Below, piece by piece: positions 1 through 8,694 of a stretch of DNA of 64,000 nt. The translations under genes were made by a program, and so were the position numbers. The notes under the pieces were generated by a model. It ran no database searches. It was not told the DNA's origin and saw only the letters and a list, made by a program, of their open reading frames with translations. The stretch's first letter is position 1, and each line of letters begins with the position of its first letter. This DNA comes from Gemella sanguinis ATCC 700632 (GTDB taxonomy: Bacteria > Bacillota > Bacilli > Staphylococcales > Gemellaceae): assembly GCF_000701685.1 (NCBI RefSeq), contig NZ_JNJO01000002.1:124001-188000 (forward strand), given 5' to 3'.

Positions 1-1344
1 ACCCATTGCATTTTCAGCTGCAACTTCTCCCATCTTGAATGCTGCGTGAGCTAACATCTTAGTTCCGTTGATATCTCCAGGAGCGTAAATTCCTTTAATT
101 GAAGTTTCCATGTATTCATCAACTTTAACACGTCCACGTTCCATTTCGAATTTCTCAGCTAATTCACCAAGACAAGTGTTATCTGGAACACGTCCAATTG
201 ATAATAATACTTTATCTGCAACGATATCTTCTTTACCTTCAACTTTAACTACTACTTCGTGACCTTTATCAACGATTTCTAGTAATTTAGTTGATGTAAG
301 AACATTAATTCCTTGTTTTCTAAATTGTTTTTCTAATGCTACAGAAGCATCTTTATCCATAGCAGCTATTAAACGATCTGCCATTTCAACGATAGTAACT
401 TTAGATCCGAAAGTAGCAAATGCTTGACCTAACTCAGATCCGATTACTCCACCACCGATTACTGCTAAACGAGATGGTACTTCTTTAATATCTAAGAACT
501 CATCACTTGTAAGAACTTTATCACTATCCATTCCTGGAATATTGATTCTACTTACTTTTGATCCACCAGCTAAAATTACGCTATCAGCATCAATTGTAGT
601 TTTATCATCAACAACAACTTTTTTATCTGCAGTTAATTGACCTACTCCGTTAAATACTTTAACACCGTAAGATTTAAGTAATCCTGCTACACCACCTGAT
701 AAAGTTTTAGCAACTTTATTTTTAACAGCTACAGTTTGTTCCATATCAACTGAAAATGCATCATTTACAAGTTTGATACCACGATCTTTAGCTGAACGAA
801 TGTGGTTGATAATTTCTGCATTGTGTAAGAAAGTTTTAGTTGGAATACATCCACGGTTTAGACATGTACCACCTAATTCGCGGTTTTCTACTAACGCTAC
901 TTTTCCACCTAATTGAGCTGCTTTAATAGCTGCTACATAACCAGCAGGACCACCACCTACTACTGCTACATCGTACTCTCCACGACGTTCACGTTTAGGT
1001 GCAACCTCTTCTTGTTTTGTTTCAGGAACTTTTACATCTGCTGCTACTTCTTTTACAACCTCTGCTGCAGCTGCTGTAGAACCACTTTCTCCAGGAATTT
1101 CTTCACCTGGTTGTCCAATCCATGCAATTGTTTGAACTACAGGTACTGTAGATCCTGCAGGATGAACGATTTTTAATAATGTTCCGCTTGCTTCAGCTTC
1201 AACTTCCATATTTACTTTATCTGTTACGATTTCAAGAAGGACTTCACCTTCTTTTACCTCGTCACCTTCTTGCTTAAACCATTGTACGATTTCGCCTTCT
1301 TCCATTTCACTTCCGGCTTTTGGCATAATAACTTCTACTGCCAT
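1..1344 (-). CDS. lpdA: Dihydrolipoyl dehydrogenase (E3) with N-terminal lipoyl domain, partial
   Basis: E3 reoxidises the dihydrolipoyl arm of the E2 core with FAD and passes electrons to NAD+. The frame is open to the left edge, so 448 codons are visible and roughly 130 C-terminal residues (dimerisation domain and catalytic His) lie outside. Residues 1-80 form a lipoyl domain with DKV at 42-44 (Lys43 is the expected lipoylation site). An acidic/Ala linker follows, then the FAD-binding VVGGGPAG and the redox disulfide GGTCLNRGC (Cys161/Cys166). An NAD-binding GGGVIGSE lies further on. The start is the ATG 60 bases downstream of the pdhC stop, behind AAGGAG. It is the last gene seen of the pdh operon. 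A lipoylated E3 is known from some Gram-positive pyruvate and acetoin complexes, so acetoin dehydrogenase E3 is the main alternative. Confidence 0.93.
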   Translation of the reverse strand, partial: MAVEVIMPKAGSEMEEGEIVQWFKQEGDEVKEGEVLLEIVTDKVNMEVEAEASGTLLKIVHPAGSTVPVVQTIAWIGQPGEEIPGESGSTAAAAEVVKEVAADVKVPETKQEEVAPKRERRGEYDVAVVGGGPAGYVAAIKAAQLGGKVALVENRELGGTCLNRGCIPTKTFLHNAEIINHIRSAKDRGIKLVNDAFSVDMEQTVAVKNKVAKTLSGGVAGLLKSYGVKVFNGVGQLTADKKVVVDDKTTIDADSVILAGGSKVSRINIPGMDSDKVLTSDEFLDIKEVPSRLAVIGGGVIGSELGQAFATFGSKVTIVEMADRLIAAMDKDASVALEKQFRKQGINVLTSTKLLEIVDKGHEVVVKVEGKEDIVADKVLLSIGRVPDNTCLGELAEKFEMERGRVKVDEYMETSIKGIYAPGDINGTKMLAHAAFKMGEVAAENAMG

Positions 1345-1403
1345 CTTATAATCACTCCTTAATACACTTTTCTTATGTTTTTTCTTAATATATTATATCA
1401 CTA

Positions 1404-2792
1404 TTATATTAGTAATGACAATGGATTTTCTATTGCTTCTTTCAGAGTCTTCATGAATTTAGCTCCTTCTAATCCATCTACCACACGGTGGTCAGCTGTT
1501 AATGTTAATGTCATAATAGGTCTTACAGTCACTTCACCATTATATACTACTGGTTTTGGTACAGTAGCACTTACACCTAAAATTGCTGTGTTAGGTTGGT
1601 TAATAATTGGTACGAAACTTTTAACTCCGTACATACCTAAGTTACTAATTGTAAATGTTGAATCAGCCATTTCATCTGGTTTTAATTTACCATTTAAAGC
1701 TTTAGTTGTAATTTCTTTAGATGCTACAACAAGCTCTTTAAGGCTCATTTTGTCTGCACCTTTAATTACAGGTACTACTAAACCACTGTCCATACCTACT
1801 GCAATAGATAAGTTAACATAGTGGTGTAAGTACATTTCTTTTTCATCACTTGATAATGAAGCATTTACATATGGGTGTTTCATTAATGATTTAATTACAG
1901 CTAATGAAATAAAGTCAGTAACTGTTGCTTTTTTACCAGTTTCTTCAATAATAGCGTCAACAACTTTTTTACGTAATGCTAGTAATTCAGTCATATCTAC
2001 TTCTACGTTTACTACGAATGTAGGAGCACTGAAGTATGATTCACTCATACGTTTAGAAATAACTTTACGCATTGGTGACATTGGTACTGTTTCAACAACA
2101 CCCCATTGATTTTCATTTGGAGCTTTCGGTGTTTTTGGTGCTTTTGGTGCAACTTCCGCTTTTGGAGCTGCTTCAACTTTCGTAGCACCGTGAAGAACTG
2201 CCATAATATCGGCTTTCATAATTTTACCGTTAGGTCCTGTACCTACAATACTTTCTGTGTTAATTCCTTCGATTTTTGCAATACGTTCTGCAAGTGGAGA
2301 AATTTTAACTTTAGAGTTAAGTTTGTAGTCTAATACATCATCTTTATGGATTCTTCCTTTTGGTCCAGATCCTTTTACTTTAGATAAGTCTATTCCTTTT
2401 TTACGCGCATAAGCTCTTGCAGCTGGTGTTGCACGTAATCCAGAATAATCTACTTTTTCTACTTCTTTTACTGGAGTATAGTCAACTTTTTTCTCAATTA
2501 TTGTTTCTGCTGGAGCTACTTCTCCTGATTCGCTTGCTCCTGGAATTTTTTCACCAGGTTCACCAATCCATGCGATTGTTTGTACTACTGGTACTACATC
2601 TCCTGCTTGAGCAAGAATTTTTAATAAAGTCCCTGTAGCTTCAGCTTCAACTTCCATATTTACTTTGTCTGTTACAATTTCAAGTAAGACTTCACCTTCT
2701 TCGACATGGTCTCCTTCATTTTTAAACCATTGTACGATTTCGCCTTCTTCCATCTCACTTCCGGCTTTTGGCATTATTACCTCTACTGCCAT
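1404..2792 (-). CDS. pdhC: 2-oxoacid dehydrogenase E2, dihydrolipoamide acetyltransferase
   Basis: This is the core acyltransferase, moving the acetyl group from the lipoyl arm to CoA. Order of domains: lipoyl domain 1-80 (Lys43 in TDKVNM), a first E3/E1-binding domain at about 121-153 (ATPAARAYARKKGIDL then GSGPKGRIHKDDV), a second such domain at about 163-197 (ISPLAERIAKIEGI then GTGPNGKIMKADI), a Lys/Pro/Ala-rich linker, and the catalytic domain from about 233. The active-site motif is DHRVVDG with His435 and Asp439. Two peripheral-subunit-binding domains in one E2 is unusual. It sits between pdhB and lpdA with short gaps. Pyruvate is the likely substrate, but an acetoin-cleaving complex has the same architecture. 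Confidence 0.94.
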   Translation of the reverse strand: MAVEVIMPKAGSEMEEGEIVQWFKNEGDHVEEGEVLLEIVTDKVNMEVEAEATGTLLKILAQAGDVVPVVQTIAWIGEPGEKIPGASESGEVAPAETIIEKKVDYTPVKEVEKVDYSGLRATPAARAYARKKGIDLSKVKGSGPKGRIHKDDVLDYKLNSKVKISPLAERIAKIEGINTESIVGTGPNGKIMKADIMAVLHGATKVEAAPKAEVAPKAPKTPKAPNENQWGVVETVPMSPMRKVISKRMSESYFSAPTFVVNVEVDMTELLALRKKVVDAIIEETGKKATVTDFISLAVIKSLMKHPYVNASLSSDEKEMYLHHYVNLSIAVGMDSGLVVPVIKGADKMSLKELVVASKEITTKALNGKLKPDEMADSTFTISNLGMYGVKSFVPIINQPNTAILGVSATVPKPVVYNGEVTVRPIMTLTLTADHRVVDGLEGAKFMKTLKEAIENPLSLLI

Positions 2793-2821
2793 TATTTTTC
2801 ACATCCTTCGCTAATTACATT

Positions 2822-3814
2822 TTATTTTTTATTTACGGCTTTTTTAATTGTTGCTTTGATGTCTTCTACATCTGGAACAACTAATTTTTCTAAGTCTTTA
2901 GCAGATGGAATGTTAGTATCTGCTCCAGCCACACGGTAAATTGGGCTATCTAAGAAATCAAATGCATCACTTTCTGCGATTCTAGCAACGATTTCTCCAC
3001 CAAATCCACCAGTTTTGAATGAATCATGGCATACTACTAATTTTCCAGTTTTTTGAACTGATTTCACGATTAAATCAGTATCTAATGGTACTAATGTAAT
3101 TGGGTCTACTACTTCTACTGAGATACCTTCTTCTTTTAATTCTTCAGCAGCTTGCAAACTACGTTCTAGCATTCTTCCCCAAGATACTAATGTTACATCA
3201 TTACCTTCTACTTTAACATCACCTTTACCAATAACACCGATTTTTCCTACTTCTACTTCACCTTTACGCCCAAATAACGCTTTTGGTTCAATGTAGATAA
3301 CTGGGTTATTATCTCTGATAGCAGCTCTTAAGATAGAGTAAACATCTCCTGCAGTACCTGGAGCAACAACTTTAAGTCCAGGAATGTGGCAGAACCAAGC
3401 TTCTAGTGCTTTTGTATGTTGAGCCGCAGCACCTGTTCCAGCTCCTGATGCACAACGATAAGTTACTGGTACTTGTACTTCTCCACCTAACATATAACGC
3501 ATTGGAGCTGCTTGGTTAACAATAGCATCCATACCAATTGTTACGAAATCCATAAATGTTACGTCAACGATTGGACGCATGCCTACTGATGCTGCCCCTG
3601 CAGCAGAACCACAAATCGCAGCTTCACTAATAGGTGTATCAATTACACGTTCTGGTCCGAACTCTTCTAACATACCAACTGTAGTACCGAAGTCTCCACC
3701 AAATATACCAACATCTTCACCCATTAAAAATACATTTTCATCTTCACGCATTTCGTGAGTCATAGCTTCTTTTATAGCTTCACGAACTGTCATAATTTTT
3801 GTTTCTTTAGTCAT
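2822..3814 (-). CDS. pdhB: 2-oxoacid dehydrogenase E1 component, beta subunit
   Basis: This is the beta half of the thiamine-diphosphate E1 enzyme, which decarboxylates pyruvate and loads the lipoyl arm of E2. The 330 residues match the family's usual length. The N-terminal half carries the transketolase-like pyrimidine domain, with DTPISEAAICGSAAGAA holding the conserved Glu that activates the cofactor. The C-terminal half has the transketolase C-domain ending with RVAGADTNIPSAKDLE. The start ATG follows AGGAGATT at a good distance. It lies 47 bases downstream of pdhA and is surely cotranscribed. AcoB of acetoin dehydrogenase is closely related and cannot be excluded. Confidence 0.93.
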   Translation of the reverse strand: MTKETKIMTVREAIKEAMTHEMREDENVFLMGEDVGIFGGDFGTTVGMLEEFGPERVIDTPISEAAICGSAAGAASVGMRPIVDVTFMDFVTIGMDAIVNQAAPMRYMLGGEVQVPVTYRCASGAGTGAAAQHTKALEAWFCHIPGLKVVAPGTAGDVYSILRAAIRDNNPVIYIEPKALFGRKGEVEVGKIGVIGKGDVKVEGNDVTLVSWGRMLERSLQAAEELKEEGISVEVVDPITLVPLDTDLIVKSVQKTGKLVVCHDSFKTGGFGGEIVARIAESDAFDFLDSPIYRVAGADTNIPSAKDLEKLVVPDVEDIKATIKKAVNKK

Positions 3815-3861
3815 AACTATTAATCTCCTATTTTTATAAAATATTATTTAAACTTTAAATA

Positions 3862-4842
3862 TTAGTCAGCGTAGTTATCTTGGAATGCAATTGAACCATC
3901 AGCAACTTTTGATTCTTTAGCAAACTCTACAGCATCATCGATAGTAGCTTTTGATCTATCTTCAATTTCTTTTAATTCTGCTTCTGTAGCAATTCCGTTT
4001 TCTAATAAGTAATTTCTATATTTTACATTAGGATCTTTTAATTTCCATTCAGCAACTTCTTCGCGGCTACGGTATTTACCAGCGTCTGATGCAGAGTGTC
4101 CGAACCATCTGTAAGATACAGCTTCTACTAATACAGGACCTTTTCCACTTCTAGCGTGATCGATAGCTTCTTGCATTGCGTCGTAAACCGCTAATACATC
4201 GTTTCCGTCTTCTACGTGAATTCCTTTTATTCTATAAGAAGCAGCACGTTCAGTAATGTCTTTAACACGCATACATCTTTCTTGAGCCATTGAGATACCA
4301 TATTTATTGTTAATTACATAGAAAATAAGTGGTAAATCCCAGTTAGATGCCATATTTAAACATTCGTGGAAACTTCCTTCGTTTGTAGCACCGTCTCCCA
4401 TACAACAAATTACAACATTACCAGTTTTTTTCATTTTTTGAGCAAGCGCTGCACCAGTACTTAAACCGTGTCCACCACCAACGATACCGTTACATCCCAT
4501 GTTACCTTGTTCTAGGTCATAAACGTGCATACTTCCTCCACGTCCTTTACATTGACCTGTTTCTTTACCAAGGATTTCAGCCATCATACGGTCAATTTCA
4601 ATTCCTTTAGCAATTGTTTGTCCGTGACCACGGTGATTAGAATACATTAAGTCTTCTTTTCTTAATGGATAAATCGCACCTACGTTTGCAGCTTCCTCTC
4701 CTACTGAATAGTGAGTCATACCGTGAACTAAACCACGTGAGTATAGTTTACTTAACTCCATATCAAAATCTCTAATAAGTTGCATTAGTTCATACATTTC
4801 TAAATGCTCTTGTTTAGTTAAATCTTTTGATGTTTTTACCAT
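3862..4842 (-). CDS. pdhA: 2-oxoacid dehydrogenase E1 component, alpha subunit
   Basis: This is the alpha half of the heterotetrameric E1. It binds thiamine diphosphate through GDGATNEGSFHECLNMASN (the GDG...N motif) and has the family signature HRGHGQTIAKG near the N-terminus and SYRWFGHSASD towards the C-terminus. I chose the ATG at 4842 (MVKTSK), 326 aa. An in-frame TTG at 4854 is upstream, but the GGAGG that would serve 4842 lies inside that extension. It is the first gene of the operon and has its own consensus promoter about 70 bases upstream. It has no N-terminal targeting or fusion. The acetoin dehydrogenase alpha subunit is the alternative. Confidence 0.93.
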   Translation of the reverse strand: MVKTSKDLTKQEHLEMYELMQLIRDFDMELSKLYSRGLVHGMTHYSVGEEAANVGAIYPLRKEDLMYSNHRGHGQTIAKGIEIDRMMAEILGKETGQCKGRGGSMHVYDLEQGNMGCNGIVGGGHGLSTGAALAQKMKKTGNVVICCMGDGATNEGSFHECLNMASNWDLPLIFYVINNKYGISMAQERCMRVKDITERAASYRIKGIHVEDGNDVLAVYDAMQEAIDHARSGKGPVLVEAVSYRWFGHSASDAGKYRSREEVAEWKLKDPNVKYRNYLLENGIATEAELKEIEDRSKATIDDAVEFAKESKVADGSIAFQDNYAD

Positions 4843-4905
4843 AATAACCTCCAAAATTTGTATATATATATTTAGTAAAATATGTTAATCACATATTACT
4901 TTTAT

Positions 4906-4934
4906 AATATACATCTTTTATTTATAAAAGTCAA
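4906..4934 (-). promoter_or_regulatory. Promoter of the pdh operon
   Basis: Minus strand -35 TTGACT (4929-4934), 17-base spacer, -10 TATATT (4906-4911). It would give a leader of about 55 bases before the pdhA ATG at 4842. Confidence 0.7.
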
Positions 4935-5651
4935 ATTACTGAACCGAAATAAATAAGAATATTTGTTACAAATAAAATAACTAAATTGTTTCAGTCGGAT
5001 TAGCCTTTTGTACTCATACAGTTCCTCTATTATGGCGGAATCTTCCTATAGTATGCTTTTTTCAACACCATTACACTGTAACCCAAAAATTAAAATTATA
5101 GATACAGCCTTTAAGAAATTAAAAAAATAATTTTAATATATTAGATTATAATGAATATATTTGTTATTTTAATATTAAGAATATTGCATTTTTCTGCAAA
5201 CCGTTAAGCGTTTTCTTGTTTAAAATATAATTATTATATTCTTGTATTAAATCATATTTAGCGATATATTACATTCTCCTTTTATATATTATAGTGAATA
5301 TAGGTATGAAAATAAACTAATTTCAGAAAACTTTTAATAGTGTTTTATTAGAGTATCACCCCCTACTTCCAGCTACCGTATCTCTAACTAGCCCTGTCAG
5401 CATAAGTACTCTCTCTATCCTTCCTTAATAATAACTCTTCATGATAAATTTTTTTGTATATAAATTATAATCGCATCTTTATTATTATAATATTATTTTA
5501 ATATCCCTTTTCAATTACCTATTAATTATTTGTATTTTTATAGTCTTTATGAAAATATTTTCATTGTCAGTGTATAAATTTTATTTTATATTTTTATTGT
5601 TACTATATAATATTAAATATTAAACCACTTAAATTTTTTAATAAATAATGC
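4935..5651. other. Intergenic stretch without a recognisable gene; two GC-richer islands
   Basis: About 700 bases lie between the divergent pdh and lctP promoters, most of it extremely AT-rich and full of stops. Two islands stand out. One is at about 4988-5095, where the minus strand is briefly open but interrupted by TAG. The other is at about 5349-5425, where AGAGTA at one end and TACTCT at the other could close a stem-loop on the minus strand. Neither lies inside the transcripts predicted from the flanking promoters. I see no complete gene. Degenerate mobile-element debris or an unassigned small RNA are both possible. Confidence 0.5.
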
Positions 5652-5680
5652 TTGATTAGTTATAATTTTTGCGTTATACT
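5652..5680 (+). promoter_or_regulatory. Promoter of the lactate permease gene
   Basis: -35 TTGATT (5652-5657), 17-base spacer, -10 TATACT (5675-5680). AGGAGG follows at 5703-5708, 12 bases before the ATG, a slightly long spacing. Confidence 0.7.
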
Positions 5681-5720
5681 ATATTAGCATTATTAAAATA
5701 TTAGGAGGTTTTTCATAATA

Positions 5721-7367
5721 ATGACATTAAACACAGTGTGGCAACAACAATATAACCCAATGAATAATATTTGGTTATCTGCGCTAATTGCAGTTATTCC
5801 TATTGTTATTTTTCTTATTTCACTTGTCTTTTTCAAATTGAAAGGTTATACAGCTGGTGCATTAAGTATAGTTACTTCAGCTATTATTTCTATTTTTGTT
5901 TACAAAATGCCGGTAGATAAAGTCGCAGGGGCAGCAGAACAAGGTATTGTATCTGGTTTATGGCCTGTTGCAAGTATAGTATTAGCTGCAATTTTTCTTT
6001 ATAAACTAACGGTGAAAATTGGATGCTTTGATATTATGAAAGAAAGTATCGCTTCAATTTCTCCAGATAAAAGAATACAAGTACTATTAATTGGATTTTC
6101 TTTTAATGCCTTTTTAGAAGGTGCTGCAGGATTTGGAGCACCTGTAGCTATTACCGCTGCAATTCTTGTAGGTTTAGGTTTTAATCCACTTAGTGCTGCA
6201 GCAATTTGTTTAGTTTCTAACATTGCAGGTGGAGCATATGGAGCAATGGGAATTCCAGTAACTGTTCCAGCAGCACTTACAGAGCTTAACCCTGTAAAAG
6301 TTGGTCAAAATACAGCTATAATACTATGTCTAATAACTATTCTAGTTACATTTTTAATTGTATTTATGGTTGATGGGTTTAAAGGTATAAAAGAAGTATT
6401 TCCAGCAATTCTAGTTTCTGGTGGTTCTTTTGCCGCTACAGAATTTATTTTATTAGAATTTATAGGTCCAGAATTAGTTGATATCGCATCATCTATAGTA
6501 AGTTTAATAGCTTTAATAATATTCCTTAGATTCTGGAGTCCAAAAAATATACTTTCTGCAGAAAGCAAAATTACTGATACAAAACATGATTTATCAGGTA
6601 AGGTAGTTTTTAAAGCTTGGCTTCCATTTATTTTATTAACAGTATTTGTTACTATATTAAATACTAGTTTCTTTAAATCATTAGTTCAAGCAGCAAATCC
6701 ACAAACTGGTCAAAAACGTGGAATTCTTAATTCTTTAGTGTTTAAGATCCCTTATTACATTGATAGTACAGTAGTAAAAGTAGCACCTATTGCTGAAAAA
6801 CCAACTCCGATGAAGGCTATATTCAGTTTTGAACCTTTCACTTCAACTACTACTGCAATTGTGTTAGCAGCTATATTAACAATTGTAATATTTAAAGTAA
6901 AAGCGAGAATAGTAGCAATTGTATTGAAAGAAACTATCTTAGAACTATGGGCACCTATTTTAACTATTTGTTCTGTACTAGCCTTTGCATACATTTCTAC
7001 TTATTCTGGAATGTCTTCAACATTAGGATTAGCCCTAGCCAATACAGGAAAAATATTCCCATTAGTTTCACCTATTTTAGGTTGGATTGGAGTATTCTTA
7101 ACTGGTTCTGTTGTAAATAGTGGATCACTATTCGCTGGATTACAATATGTTACAGCAACTCAAATTGGGGTAGATCCTTCGCTTCTTGTTGCATCTAACA
7201 TTATCGGTGGAGCAATAGCTAAAATGATTTCACCACAATCTATTGCCGTAGCAGCAGCAGCGGTTGGATTAGTTAATAAAGATAGCGAAATCTTTTCTAA
7301 AACAATTAAATGGAGTGTAATTTTCTTAGTATTCGCTGGAATATTAAACTTCTTATTCACATTATAA
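5721..7367 (+). CDS. lctP: L-lactate permease (LctP family)
   Basis: This is an integral membrane lactate:proton symporter (or lactate exporter), 548 residues, the usual family length. It starts with the diagnostic YNPMNNIWLSALIAVIPI and is hydrophobic throughout, with about a dozen or more membrane helices. The conserved block AFLEGAAGFGAPVAITAAIL lies at about residues 133-152, and a late conserved NSGSLFAGLQ...ISPQSIAVA region also fits LctP. A soluble loop lies at about 320-360. It stands alone between its own promoter and a strong terminator, and is divergent from the pyruvate dehydrogenase operon, which consumes the product of lactate oxidation. No lactate dehydrogenase is adjacent. Confidence 0.93.
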   Translation: MTLNTVWQQQYNPMNNIWLSALIAVIPIVIFLISLVFFKLKGYTAGALSIVTSAIISIFVYKMPVDKVAGAAEQGIVSGLWPVASIVLAAIFLYKLTVKIGCFDIMKESIASISPDKRIQVLLIGFSFNAFLEGAAGFGAPVAITAAILVGLGFNPLSAAAICLVSNIAGGAYGAMGIPVTVPAALTELNPVKVGQNTAIILCLITILVTFLIVFMVDGFKGIKEVFPAILVSGGSFAATEFILLEFIGPELVDIASSIVSLIALIIFLRFWSPKNILSAESKITDTKHDLSGKVVFKAWLPFILLTVFVTILNTSFFKSLVQAANPQTGQKRGILNSLVFKIPYYIDSTVVKVAPIAEKPTPMKAIFSFEPFTSTTTAIVLAAILTIVIFKVKARIVAIVLKETILELWAPILTICSVLAFAYISTYSGMSSTLGLALANTGKIFPLVSPILGWIGVFLTGSVVNSGSLFAGLQYVTATQIGVDPSLLVASNIIGGAIAKMISPQSIAVAAAAVGLVNKDSEIFSKTIKWSVIFLVFAGILNFLFTL

Positions 7368-7371
7368 AAAA

Positions 7372-7403
7372 AAGACCTAAAGTCAATCGACTTTAGGTCT
7401 TTT
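7372..7403. terminator. Bidirectional terminator between lctP and the metallothionein-like gene
   Basis: A perfect stem, AAGACCTAAAGTC / GACTTTAGGTCTT, with loop AATC and A- and T-tracts on either side. It ends lctP on the plus strand and the Cys-rich gene on the minus strand. Confidence 0.9.
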
Positions 7404-7406
7404 CTA

Positions 7407-7598
7407 TTATGCTACTTTGTGATTGCAATGACATTCACCTGTTTTGCAGTTTCCGCATACACAATCTTCTTTAGCATTATGACAGCCACATTCACAACCT
7501 TCTTTACAATTGCAAGTACCTTCTTTACAGTTCCCACACTTACAATTTTCTTCAGCATCATGACAATGACAGTGATGTTCACATGTACATTTTTCCAT
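7407..7598 (-). CDS. Cys/His-rich metallothionein-like small protein
   Basis: A 63-residue protein with 17 Cys and 7 His and almost no hydrophobic residues, so a folded core without metal is unlikely. Two tandem units can be lined up, CHCHDAEENCKCGNCKEGTC and CGCHNAKEDCVCGNCKTGEC, each with CxC, CGNCK and CxC patterns. This resembles bacterial metallothioneins in composition, but I do not recognise a named family. A role binding zinc, copper or another soft metal in the cytoplasm is inferred. The ATG at 7598 is preferred over a GTG nine bases upstream because it follows AGGGGTG. It has its own consensus promoter and a shared terminator, so it is a single-gene unit. Confidence 0.75.
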   Translation of the reverse strand: MEKCTCEHHCHCHDAEENCKCGNCKEGTCNCKEGCECGCHNAKEDCVCGNCKTGECHCNHKVA

Positions 7599-7633
7599 TA
7601 TTATCACCCCTATATCTTTTATTAGTTAACTTA

Positions 7634-7662
7634 ATTTTATATTTTTTCAGGTACATAGTCAA
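7634..7662 (-). promoter_or_regulatory. Promoter of the metallothionein-like gene
   Basis: Minus strand -35 TTGACT (7657-7662), exactly 17 bases, -10 TAAAAT (7634-7639). Confidence 0.75.
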
Positions 7663-7677
7663 TAGATTTTCGTCTTA

Positions 7678-7720
7678 AGTAACTATTACGATTTACGATG
7701 CATAAATCGTAATAGTTACT
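7678..7720. repeat. Perfect 17-bp inverted repeat upstream of the metallothionein-like promoter
   Basis: AGTAACTATTACGATTT (7678-7694) is exactly repeated in inverse at 7704-7720, with a 9-base loop. There is no T-tract on either side, so it is not a classical terminator. Its end is 15 bases from the -35 box of the Cys-rich gene, which would suit an operator. A hairpin acting in a passing transcript is the alternative. Confidence 0.6.
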
Positions 7721-7741
7721 CCTTATCATGAAATAAATAAA

Positions 7742-7771
7742 CGGAGATGCTATTATTATATAGCATCTCCG
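7742..7771 (-). terminator. Terminator of the beta-helix remnant
   Basis: A perfect 11-bp stem, CGGAGATGCTA / TAGCATCTCCG, with loop TTATTATA. It is followed on the minus strand by TTTATTTATTT. Confidence 0.8.
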
Positions 7772-7788
7772 CTTATATGTTAAATTAT

Positions 7789-8538
7789 TTATTTACTAAC
7801 TACTGTACCATCAGCTAATGTGATTTTATAACCATTAAAGTTAATTTTTCCATTATTAGTTAGTTTTGAAATTTTAACATCTCCTGTAAGATTCCATGTT
7901 GCACCTTCTTCTACAGTTACCTCTGCATTATTATCAACAGCTGTTCCATTTTCAGCATTATCAACAATATTTATAGTTCCATTAAATTCTGTTGAACCTG
8001 ATAATGTTAATTTTAATGTAGACACCGTATCAATTTCAATTTTACCATCTAGCTTTTGATCTTTTGCTGTGAAAGTCACATTTCCTCCATTAGATCCAAC
8101 TGTCCCCCAACCATGTGAAGCATCATTCCCTAATACTGCTAAAAGTCTTCCATCACTATCATTATTAACAATATTTACATTCTCAAGGGTTATATCACTA
8201 GTTGTATTCGTTACATATATTAAATCACCATTATTATTAATTAATGTACCTTGTTTCATATTGAATGTAGATTTACCTACTTCAGCATCACCTGACATAG
8301 ATTGGTAAATCATAACGTTATGCACATTTGTATCTGAACTACTTCCTTTATCATCACTCATATTTCCTTCTACATTTGTGTTTTCAAGTGTGATTGAGTT
8401 TTGTCCTTCGATAACTAGTGCTTCTGAATTTTCAGCTTTTAAATTAGCATTCTTAACAGTTATATCAGCAGTAGAATATACAGCTGGAGAATTATAACCT
8501 GCTGAAACATAGTCTCCTCCATCTACATTTACAGTATA
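7789..8538 (-). pseudogene. 3' remnant of a beta-helix/adhesin-like surface protein
   Basis: The frame is open for 249 codons from 8538 to the stop at 7789 but has no start at its upstream end. The first in-frame ATG is at 8361, and the 59 codons before it have the same character as the rest. The protein is made of short Thr/Asn/Gly-rich repeats with alternating hydrophobics (for example ITVKNANLKAENSEALVIEG and ITLENVNIVNNDSDGRLLAV), the pattern of right-handed beta-helix or carbohydrate-binding surface proteins. It ends in NGYKITLADGTVVSK with no LPxTG anchor. A stop codon and a 36-bp repeat lie immediately upstream, so I read it as truncated by rearrangement. An expressed 190-aa product from 8361 is possible but has no clear ribosome site. 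Confidence 0.65.
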
Positions 8539-8539
8539 T

Positions 8540-8575
8540 TATAATTAAAAGTCAAATTTAATCATATTTAAAGTA
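8540..8575. repeat. 36-bp direct repeat, copy 1
   Basis: Matches 9473-9508 at 34 of 36 positions in the same orientation. It abuts the broken 5' end of the beta-helix remnant. Confidence 0.75.
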
Positions 8576-8650
8576 ATATTAATTAAATTTAAAGTTCAAA
8601 TTTCGACTAATAATTGACATATTTCTCTTTATAACTTCATATTATATAAA

Positions 8651-8680
8651 AAACGCCTTGAAATTATTTCAAGACGTCTT
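8651..8680 (-). terminator. Terminator of the NlpC/P60 gene
   Basis: Stem built on CTTGAAA / TTTCAAG with flanking pairs, followed on the minus strand by a run of T. Confidence 0.8.
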
Positions 8681-8694
8681 TCATATTATACTAA

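Noticed and set aside
1375-1821. Plus-strand open frame of 148 codons opposite pdhC
   Set aside because: Antisense shadow of a well-supported gene, without a ribosome site and with no protein-like composition.
4950-5046. Transposase-like peptide (IIEELYEYKRLIRLKQF) on the minus strand
   Set aside because: Too short, a stop codon immediately upstream, and no inverted repeats or IS ends. Kept only as part of the compositional anomaly.
5203-5216. cre-like site (GTTAAGCGTTTTCT) in the pdh-lctP gap
   Set aside because: Only the AAGCGTTTTC core matches the catabolite-control consensus, and it is several hundred bases from either promoter.
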